This document shows, piece by piece, positions 1 to 5,649 of a DNA stretch of 17,609 nt. This DNA comes from Calditrichota bacterium (GTDB lineage Bacteria > Calditrichota > Calditrichia > RBG-13-44-9). The DNA is taken from the NCBI GenBank assembly GCA_024276455.1, contig JAJRXE010000147.1:1-17609 (forward strand), read 5' to 3'. Under the pieces are notes generated by a model. The model was not told where the DNA came from, made no database searches, and saw nothing but the letters and a program-made list of their open reading frames with translations. The position numbers and the translations under genes were made by a program. Position 1 is the first letter of the stretch; each line of letters begins with the position of its first letter.

Positions 1-42
1 ATTAACCAGATCGAGGATTGGAAGAAAGAAAATGGTAAATAA
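1..42 (+). CDS. Possible C-terminal end of an upstream gene (partial)
   Basis: Frame 1 is open from the first base and ends at a TAA at 40-42, reading INQIEDWKKENGK. It would overlap the next gene by 11 nt, which is common in operons. Thirteen residues are too few to identify a family, and an open frame this short can occur by chance. The only support is the compact layout and the absence of an obvious promoter in the 31 bases before the next start. Confidence 0.3.
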   Translation: MNQIEDWKKENGK

Positions 43-775
43 AACTGGACGCGAAGTCATTCTGGCTGTTTTGATTGGCCTGTTTCTGGCGGGCTCCCTC
101 CAGGCGCAACATGATTGGAAGGAAAATGTCCTGGCAAGCCGCCGGGCACTGAACGGGTTGGCACTTTCGGATTCCGGTAAGGCGCAATCACCCTCTCCCG
201 CCAGCCTGAAACACATTTTTTATTCCCTGTTTGTACCGGGAAGCGGGCAGCTGGCGGCGGGAAAATCCACCCGCGGAAAGGTCTTCCTGGGTATCGACCT
301 GGCCCTCTGGGTAAGCTACTTCGGAAGTCTGGCCTATGCCGACAAGATCGGGCAGGATTACCGGGCGTTTGCCACCCTGCACGCCGGGGTGTATGCTCCC
401 GGAAAATCGGAACAGTATTGGATCGACATCGGGTATTACGAGAATATTTACCGTTTTAACGAGAGTCGCCTGCACAACCGCGACATTGCGGGCATGTATC
501 CCGAAACGCCGGAATACTACTGGCAGTGGGATTCGGAAAACAACCGTTTAAAATACAATGACTTACGTTTGGACGAGCTTAACTGGAAACGCCGGGCGAC
601 CTTTGTAATCAGCGGGTTGATTCTCAACCGCATTGTCAGCGCGGTGGACATGCTGCGCATTTTTCGGAAGGAAAAACGAGAGCAATCCGCCAAAAGCTCT
701 CTACTGTATTTCGACTACCGCTATTCGCGCCTGGAAGGGGAAACGTTTAAAGTAAATCTCCTGTGGCACTGGTGA
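32..775 (+). CDS. DUF5683-like envelope protein with signal peptide
   Basis: A 247-residue protein of unknown biochemical role, starting at an ATG preceded by a GGAAGAAAG purine run. Residues 1-26 form a Sec signal peptide (hydrophobic core ILAVLIGLFLAG, AxA-type end at LQAQ). Residues about 60-105 hold the motif SLFVPGSGQLAAGK followed by a hydrophobic segment (VFLGIDLALWVSYFGSLAYA). This resembles the 'PGxGQ...GK' start of DUF5683 proteins, which recur in Bacteroidota and Calditrichota. A second hydrophobic segment (ATFVISGLILNRIVSAVDML) lies near residues 190-210, and the middle is rich in Tyr, Trp and Asp. It probably sits in the envelope. The following reductase starts 13 nt downstream, so the two are probably cotranscribed. 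The family call rests on the PGSGQ motif and overall plan only. Confidence 0.7.
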   Translation: MVNKTGREVILAVLIGLFLAGSLQAQHDWKENVLASRRALNGLALSDSGKAQSPSPASLKHIFYSLFVPGSGQLAAGKSTRGKVFLGIDLALWVSYFGSLAYADKIGQDYRAFATLHAGVYAPGKSEQYWIDIGYYENIYRFNESRLHNRDIAGMYPETPEYYWQWDSENNRLKYNDLRLDELNWKRRATFVISGLILNRIVSAVDMLRIFRKEKREQSAKSSLLYFDYRYSRLEGETFKVNLLWHW

Positions 776-788
776 GAGGAAGAATCCC

Positions 789-1667
789 GTGTTTCGAGTG
801 CTCATCACCGGGGCATCCGGATTCCTGGGGCGGTATTTAATTCGCGATGCCCCCTCGCATACTGAACTCCTGCTGCAGTACCGCACAAACCAACCGCAAA
901 GTTTCGGTCAGACAGTCACCTTCCTGCCGGTGGATTTTCTGACCACCGACTGGCAGTGGTGGAACGAAGTGCGTCCGCAGGTGGTGATTCACACCGCCGC
1001 CCTGGCTTCTCTGGACGAATGCCAGCGTCACCCCCGGCTGGCCCGGCAAATAAATGTGGATTCCACCCGCCAGCTGGTGGAAAGGGCGGAACAGGCCGGG
1101 GCTCGCTTTCTGTTCATTTCCACCGACATCGTCTTCGACGGAGAGAAGGGGAACTACCGGGAGGAAGACCCGCCCAACCCGCTCAATGTTTACGGGCGGA
1201 CCAAAGCGGAGGCGGAAAGGTGGGTACTGGAAAACCATTCAAATGCTCTGGTAATTCGACCCGCTCTGTTTTACGGAAAGTCCCTCAACGGCCGGGGTTC
1301 CTTTACCGAAATCATGTTCGAGAAATTGCAGCAAGGCGAGGAAGTAAAGCTTTTTACCGATGAATATCGCACGCCTGTGCTGGTAAACGATCTTTCCCGG
1401 GCGGTCTGGGAGCTGGCGTTTCATGAGTACCGGGGCATTCTCCACCTGGGCGGGAGTCAACGGCTCAGCCGGTATGAAATGGGGCGGCTGCTCTGCGAAA
1501 TGTACCGCTTCTCCCCCGATTTACTCATCCCCACTCTATCCCGGGAAACTCGCTTCGTAGCCCCCCGTCCCCTGGATGTTTCTCTGGACATTTCCCGGGC
1601 CCGCCGTCTGATCCGTACCGAATTGCACGACTGCCGTACCGGCCTGGCGATTGCTTTTGGGGAATGA
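789..1667 (+). CDS. RmlD-like SDR: sugar-nucleotide reductase
   Basis: A 292-residue extended short-chain dehydrogenase of the dTDP-4-dehydrorhamnose reductase (RmlD) type. The start is GTG at 789 with AGAGGA about 10 nt upstream; no better ATG lies at the Rossmann start. Residues 8-14 (GASGFLG) are the NAD(P)-binding glycine motif, STDIVFDG (111-118) matches the RmlD signature, and Y135/K139 in YGRTK are the catalytic pair. RmlD enzymes reduce dTDP-4-keto-sugars in the cytoplasm for rhamnose-containing surface polysaccharides. Without rmlA, rmlB or rmlC alongside, the exact substrate cannot be fixed, and related clades act on other nucleotide sugars. Length is normal for the family. It lies 13 nt after the DUF5683-like gene and is followed by the hairpin-rich non-coding region. 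Confidence 0.85.
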   Translation: MFRVLITGASGFLGRYLIRDAPSHTELLLQYRTNQPQSFGQTVTFLPVDFLTTDWQWWNEVRPQVVIHTAALASLDECQRHPRLARQINVDSTRQLVERAEQAGARFLFISTDIVFDGEKGNYREEDPPNPLNVYGRTKAEAERWVLENHSNALVIRPALFYGKSLNGRGSFTEIMFEKLQQGEEVKLFTDEYRTPVLVNDLSRAVWELAFHEYRGILHLGGSQRLSRYEMGRLLCEMYRFSPDLLIPTLSRETRFVAPRPLDVSLDISRARRLIRTELHDCRTGLAIAFGE

Positions 1668-1743
1668 TCAATTCTCGACGAGTTTACCAATCTAAAATAT
1701 TGCAAACCCGTGTTGGGATGAAGCGGGTTTAGACCAGAAGGGG

Positions 1744-1790
1744 AAGGCCGTAAACGGCCTGCGTGTTGGAAAAAGGCCGTAAACGGCCTG
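1744..1790. repeat. Direct repeat of an 18-nt palindromic unit
   Basis: AAGGCCGTAAACGGCCTG occurs at 1744-1761 and again, identical, at 1773-1790. Each copy forms a 6-bp stem AGGCCG/CGGCCT with a TAAA loop. A third, variant copy with a TGAA loop lies at 2026-2043. The third copy has the same stem extended by one base pair at its base (A-T). Confidence 0.85.
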
Positions 1791-1814
1791 ATTATATTTT
1801 TGGTGCCTTCTTTT

Positions 1815-1864
1815 CCCCACGCTGAAGACGTGGGGCTAATCTCAAGGCGTCCCTGGCGGGACGC
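1815..1864. repeat. Two-hairpin unit, copy A
   Basis: The CCCCACG/CGTGGGG hairpin is followed by CTAATCTCAAG and then by the GCGTCCC/GGGACGC hairpin with a TGGC loop. The same order (CCCC...GGGGC, an AATCTC spacer, GGCGTCCCT) recurs at 2103-2150, which shows that a two-hairpin block was copied as a unit. The upstream flanks of the two copies are also alike (GGTGC, then a TTCTTT tract). Confidence 0.7.
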
Positions 1865-1966
1865 GAATCTGTGACCCGACTCTCCAGAGTCGGTAAATTG
1901 TAACACTAGGTAGCCACCGCGGCTTTCGCCGCGTTGATCGACGGAGCCAGAGCTCCGTCATCTACT

Positions 1967-1993
1967 CACGGAAAACACGGATCTAACGGATTT
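1967..1993. repeat. 9-nt tandem CACGGA-type motif (three units)
   Basis: Three consecutive 9-nt units are visible: CACGGAAAA, CACGGATCT and AACGGATTT. They sit in the only hairpin-free stretch of the hairpin mosaic. A closely related CACGAA tandem lies at 5560-5587 between aroF and pheA. The last unit's GGATTT can also pair with AAATCC at 2003-2008. Confidence 0.55.
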
Positions 1994-2102
1994 GCACCAA
2001 AAAAATCCAGAACAATTTTCCGGGAAAGGCCGTGAACGGCCTTGAGAATTTTTTGAATATCTCCCCAATCCCCCGTTTGAAAACGGGTGCTAATTTTCTT
2101 TA

Positions 2103-2150
2103 CCCCGGCTTCGAAAGCCGGGGCGAATCTCTGGCGTCCCTATCAGGACT
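2103..2150. repeat. Two-hairpin unit, copy B (second hairpin decayed)
   Basis: A CCCCGGCT/AGCCGGGG hairpin is followed by CGAATCTCTG and then GGCGTCCCTATCAGGACTCC. The left arm of the second hairpin is identical to copy A (GGCGTCCCT), but the right arm has mutated, leaving only GTCC/GGAC pairing. The first stem has a different sequence from copy A yet remains fully paired. Confidence 0.7.
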
Positions 2151-2246
2151 CCTTTAAGTGCCAGTAATTTAATAAATTGGATTTTGGTTTTTATTTACAA
2201 TGTGGTATTTGTATTTTGGAATCTAAAGAAAACCTTGCGGGAATTC

Positions 2247-4442
2247 ATGTCGCATTTTATGAAAATTTCCTTCTTTTTACTTTGTTCCGTACACATTATT
2301 TTTCCTATCAGGGCGCAAATTCCTTATCTGATTGGCGGCGATCTCTCCTTTCTGCACCGCATCGAGAATAAAGGAGGGGGTTTCCGGGAGAACGGGGTGA
2401 CGAATGATGCTCTGGAAATATTTCGAGAGCACGGTTACAACACCATCCGCCTGCGTCTCTGGCACACCCCGCCGGACGGTTACAGCGGGCTGGACACCAC
2501 CCTGTACCTGGCCAAACGTGCCAAAAACCTGGGATTTCGCTTCCTGTTGGATATTCACTATTCCGACACCTGGGCCGATCCTGGCAAGCAGTACAAACCC
2601 CGGGCCTGGGAAGGGTTTTCTTTTCCGGCACTGGTGGACAGTGTGTACCACTACACGTACCGTTTAATGACCGTTTTTAAGTCCGAAGGCGTTTTACCAG
2701 AAATTGTGCAGGTGGGCAACGAGATTACCACCGGAATGCTCTGGCCGGACGGCCGGGTTGGGGGCGAATACGACACCCCGGCCCAATGGGTAAAATTCGG
2801 GCAGTTGCTGAAAACGGCCATCCGCGCGATTCGGGAAGCCGTGCCGGAGGATTCCGTTCGAGCGATGATTCACATCGACCGGGGAGGGGACTACCGCGGA
2901 AGCGTCTGGTTCTTCGACAATCTGTTCCAGCAAGGGGTCGATTTCGACCTGATCGGGCTTTCCTATTACCCGTTCTGGCACGGGAGCATGGATCGCTTCC
3001 AGTACAACCTGGAGCATCTCTACTCCCGCTACGGGAAAGGAATTGTGGTGGTGGAAACCGCTTACCCCTGGACCCTGCAGAATTTCGATGCTACCGCGAA
3101 TCTGGTAAGCAATCTCGACGAATCGAAAGCCGGGTACCCGCCCACGCCGGAGGGGCAGCGCCGCTTCCTGCAGGATTTGAACGGGGTGGTGAAGTGTGCA
3201 AAGGGCGGTGGAGGAATTGTGTATTGGGAGCCGGAGTACGTTGTTTCGCCGGGATTCGGATCGGTGTGGGAAAACATGGCTCTTTTTGATCAGACCGGCG
3301 AGGTCCTTCCCGCGCTGGACGCTTTTCAAACCGGCGACAGTCTGGACACCTGCCCCCGTTTTTACGCCCGGGTCACCCTGCTCCTCAACGCGGCTTCCAT
3401 TCCCGACACCGTGGGTCCGGACGGTCTGTTTCAGATTCGCGGAGCGGTGAATGCCCGGAGCCCCTTTACCCTCTCCGACGGAACCGTGCTGGACTGGTCA
3501 GAGGTCAGCGAGGTGAAACTGCATTCCCGGGGTGGCGATTATTTTACCGCCACGCTGATGGTGCCGGTGGGCAGGGAGTTGCAGTTTAAATTCTGGTCGC
3601 AGGCCGCGAACCGGCTGGGACTCAACAGCGGTTGGGACCTGGGAGAAACCAACGATCACCCTCACGGAGACACCTTTGTCCGGGTAAACGGAGACACCAT
3701 CCTGCCGCTGCATTTCTTCAACGCTCTGGACGGACGCAAACCCTACGACTGGCGGCCCTGGACGCCCAAACCGGATTCCCTGGCCGTGTGGTTTCGGGTA
3801 TTTCTCCACACCGAAGCAGCCGTGGCGCAGGGGTATGATCCGGCAGACAACCGTCAGCGGGTCAGCGTGTGGCTGCTGCCAGCCGATGAACCTGCCGACA
3901 CCCTGCGGATTCCTCTGGAACGGGAGAACTACAATCCCAACCTCACCAGTTACCACCTCTTTTCCGGGGTAGAATATTTCCCTTTGGAAACGGTGGGGGA
4001 GGAGCAGTTCTACCTCTTTGCTCTGGAAGGACACGGCAGCGAAGCGTCTTTTTTGAATTCCGCACGGGTATTTCAAATTCCGGCCGGGGACACCACCCTG
4101 CACTGGGTGTATTACGGAAATTCTTCCCCGGTGCAGACCACCGCACTCGGCGGAGAAAAACGGGCGGATTCTTCGTTCCAACGGGTTGGAATCCTGAGCG
4201 TGTACCCCAACCCCTTCAATCCGACTACCACCGTGCGCTTTTCCCTCCCTCGTTCTTCCTTTGTACGCCTGGAAGTGTTCAATCCGTTAGGGCAATTGCT
4301 GGAAGTGCTGGTGGAGAAGCGCATGCCGTCCGGTTTTCACCAGGTGCAATTTCAAGCGTCCGGATTTCCGGCGGGCGTTTATTTCCTTCGTCTTTCGGCT
4401 GGAAACCGCCATTCGGTTCACAAAATTCTGCTCTTGAAATAA
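2247..4442 (+). CDS. Secreted GH53 endo-beta-1,4-galactanase with T9SS-type C-terminal domain
   Basis: A 731-residue secreted enzyme. The frame is open further upstream to a TTG at 2184, but ATG 2247 (or ATG 2259) gives a proper signal peptide, MKISFFLLCSVHIIFPIRAQ. Residues about 26-363 are a GH53 TIM barrel: GGDLSFL near the start, NTIRLRLW, then HYSDTWADPG. E159 in VQVGNE is the expected acid/base and E270 in VVVETAYPW the expected nucleophile. GH53 enzymes cut beta-1,4-galactan of pectic arabinogalactan I. Residues about 370-645 look like beta-sandwich modules (one has the 'GxxLxFKFW...GW' pattern of CBM/E-set domains). The last 80 or so residues are a type IX-like sorting domain (VYPNPFNPTTTVRFSLP, ending HKILLLK). 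No other carbohydrate-degradation gene is adjacent. The gene begins about 100 nt after the hairpin mosaic. Confidence 0.93.
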   Translation: MSHFMKISFFLLCSVHIIFPIRAQIPYLIGGDLSFLHRIENKGGGFRENGVTNDALEIFREHGYNTIRLRLWHTPPDGYSGLDTTLYLAKRAKNLGFRFLLDIHYSDTWADPGKQYKPRAWEGFSFPALVDSVYHYTYRLMTVFKSEGVLPEIVQVGNEITTGMLWPDGRVGGEYDTPAQWVKFGQLLKTAIRAIREAVPEDSVRAMIHIDRGGDYRGSVWFFDNLFQQGVDFDLIGLSYYPFWHGSMDRFQYNLEHLYSRYGKGIVVVETAYPWTLQNFDATANLVSNLDESKAGYPPTPEGQRRFLQDLNGVVKCAKGGGGIVYWEPEYVVSPGFGSVWENMALFDQTGEVLPALDAFQTGDSLDTCPRFYARVTLLLNAASIPDTVGPDGLFQIRGAVNARSPFTLSDGTVLDWSEVSEVKLHSRGGDYFTATLMVPVGRELQFKFWSQAANRLGLNSGWDLGETNDHPHGDTFVRVNGDTILPLHFFNALDGRKPYDWRPWTPKPDSLAVWFRVFLHTEAAVAQGYDPADNRQRVSVWLLPADEPADTLRIPLERENYNPNLTSYHLFSGVEYFPLETVGEEQFYLFALEGHGSEASFLNSARVFQIPAGDTTLHWVYYGNSSPVQTTALGGEKRADSSFQRVGILSVYPNPFNPTTTVRFSLPRSSFVRLEVFNPLGQLLEVLVEKRMPSGFHQVQFQASGFPAGVYFLRLSAGNRHSVHKILLLK

Positions 4443-4734
4443 TTGCCCGGTCATATTTTTCAGGAAGATTGTTGAATCATTCCCACCGGTTTTCATTCAC
4501 TTTGAGATTGAGCAGGAACCCACTGCCAGCCGCCTGACACTATTCATCTAACCTGATTATCAGCTTGCGTCGTGGCGCCTTGGCGAGGATGGCGGAATCC
4601 GGCTTGCCCGGTTCTGGATTTAAAATCGTGATTTGAAAGGTTGAAATTCCGGGATTTATTTCTCATATTTGGAATTAAAATTGCCCATAAGGGGCAGCAG
4701 GGAAATCTTCAGAGAAGGATGGAAAGCTGGAACC
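4443..4734. other. Intergenic region between the galactanase gene and aroF
   Basis: There is no gene that I can support here. The frame of aroF is open back to a TTG at 4669, but that start has no ribosome binding site and would add a tail not expected in the family. The block at 4564-4588 is a short repeat listed separately. I see no strong terminator hairpin after the galactanase stop and no riboswitch that I recognise before aroF. Confidence 0.6.
4564..4588. repeat. Short degenerate tandem, TTGCG/TGGCG type
   Basis: CTTGCGTCG, TGGCGCCT and TGGCGAGG follow one another with an 8-9 nt period. From memory, similar 'TTTGCGTC...GCGCCTTTGCG' strings are dispersed in intergenic DNA of several bacterial phyla, but this identification is a recollection and not a search result. 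Confidence 0.4.
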
Positions 4735-5577
4735 ATGGAAAGTTTGAAATTAGCCGCGCGGAATGGGAGAGAGCGTACCGTCATTAAAGTAAAGGACGTG
4801 GAGATTGGGAAAGGGTTTGTGGTAATTGCCGGACCGTGCAGTGTGGAGAGCGAAGAGCAAATGCTGATTACCGCCCAGAAGGTTAAAGAAGCCGGGGCAA
4901 CCATGTTGCGCGGTGGAGCGTTCAAGCCCCGCACCTCGCCCTATTCCTTCCAGGGATTAGGTTTGCAGGGATTAAAAATTCTGGAAAAAGCCAGTAAAGC
5001 CACCGGCTTGCCGGTGGTAACCGAAGTGGTGGATCCGCGTGATGTAAGCTGGGTATGTGAGTACGCCGATGTGCTGCAAATCGGCACCCGCAACATGCAG
5101 AATTTTGCTCTTTTGAAAGAGGTGGGTAAAGCCAATAAACCGGTACTGCTCAAGCGCGGCATGTATTCTTCCCTGAAAGAATGGTTGTACAGCATCGAGT
5201 ACATTCTGAGTGAGGGGAATCCCAACGTGATTCTTTGCGAGCGGGGCATTCGCACTTTCGAAACCTACACCCGCAACACTCTGGACCTCAGCGCGGTGCC
5301 CGCCATGAAGGAGCTTTCCCATTTGCCCATCATCATCGATCCCTCCCACGCCACCGGAAAACCCAGCCTGATTGAACCGATGAGTCTGGCGGCTGTTTCT
5401 GCCGGGGCGGACGGGATCATCGTGGAAGTGCATTACAAACCCGAAGAAGCCCTCTCGGACAAGGAGCAGGCGCTGACGCCGGAGCAATTCGACCTGATGA
5501 TGAGGAAAATCCGCCGGTTAGTAGCGTTTCATCATCAGCTGGAAAAAGAGTTTAACCACCACGAATTTCACGAATGA
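4735..5577 (+). CDS. aroF: 3-deoxy-7-phosphoheptulonate (DAHP) synthase, type I beta
   Basis: A 280-residue enzyme that condenses phosphoenolpyruvate and erythrose 4-phosphate, the first step of the shikimate pathway. ATG 4735 is chosen because it gives the usual short lead before FVVIAGPCS and has a purine-rich upstream stretch. Expected metal ligands are visible: C35 (GPCSVES), H205 (IDPSHATGK), E231 (IIVEVH) and D242 (LSDKEQA). Substrate motifs RGGAFKPRTSPY, IGTRNMQN and KRGM are intact. It is the core barrel only: it lacks the N-terminal ferredoxin-like domain of Thermotoga-type enzymes and any fused chorismate mutase, so feedback control, if any, must come from a partner. It is followed 72 nt later by pheA. 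Its last residues (NHHEFHE) are encoded by an intergenic-type repeat, probably an acquired tail. Confidence 0.93.
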   Translation: MESLKLAARNGRERTVIKVKDVEIGKGFVVIAGPCSVESEEQMLITAQKVKEAGATMLRGGAFKPRTSPYSFQGLGLQGLKILEKASKATGLPVVTEVVDPRDVSWVCEYADVLQIGTRNMQNFALLKEVGKANKPVLLKRGMYSSLKEWLYSIEYILSEGNPNVILCERGIRTFETYTRNTLDLSAVPAMKELSHLPIIIDPSHATGKPSLIEPMSLAAVSAGADGIIVEVHYKPEEALSDKEQALTPEQFDLMMRKIRRLVAFHHQLEKEFNHHEFHE

Positions 5578-5620
5578 TCACGAAAAAAGTTATTAAATAA
5601 AATTTGGTAATTCGTGTCAT
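5556..5620. repeat. CACGAA tandem and inverted repeat overlapping the aroF 3' end
   Basis: CACGAATTT, CACGAATGAT and CACGAAAAA run in tandem at 5560-5587, starting inside aroF and crossing its TGA stop. A reverse-complement arm AATTCGTG lies at 5609-5616, continuing as TCAT. It can pair with CACGAATT at 5560-5567, or TTCGTG-TCAT (5611-5620) can pair with ATGA-CACGAA at 5574-5584 with one bulged T. The loop is AT-rich. This has the form of a small palindromic repeat element and resembles the CACGGA tandem at 1967-1993. Confidence 0.6.
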
Positions 5621-5649
5621 TAATAGTTTTTAAAAAATCAGGAGAAACG

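Larger units (their letters stand above)
1668..2176. repeat. Non-coding mosaic of about twelve short hairpins
   Basis: This gap holds no convincing gene but a dense series of inverted repeats. Left arm/right arm positions are: 1704-1710/1724-1730, 1745-1750/1755-1760, 1774-1779/1784-1789, 1815-1821/1829-1835, 1847-1853/1858-1864, 1876-1882/1887-1893, 1918-1923/1928-1933, 1941-1947/1952-1958, 2026-2032/2037-2043, 2072-2077/2082-2087, 2103-2110/2116-2123, and a decayed one at 2134-2150. Stems are 6-9 bp and mostly GC-rich; most loops are 4-5 nt. Stem sequences differ while the shape is kept, and many right arms are followed by TAAT or GAAT. Left-arm spacings cluster near 29-32 and 41-46 nt. It resembles REP/BIME-type or decayed mobile palindromic repeats, but I do not recognise a named family. 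Confidence 0.85.

Noticed and set aside
1457..1906. 149-codon minus-strand frame across the reductase 3' end and the hairpin mosaic
   Set aside because: It is antisense to a well-supported reductase gene and then runs through the palindromes; it has no motif and its codons mirror the sense gene.
1704..2150. Hairpin mosaic as a CRISPR array
   Set aside because: Repeats are not identical, spacing varies from 23 to 85 nt, and there are no cas genes. The units are independent palindromes, not repeat-spacer units.
2184..2246. Upstream TTG start of the galactanase gene
   Set aside because: The added 21 residues (MVFIYNVVFVFWNLKK...) precede a proper signal peptide at MKISFFLL and have no ribosome binding site; ATG 2247 or 2259 fits better.
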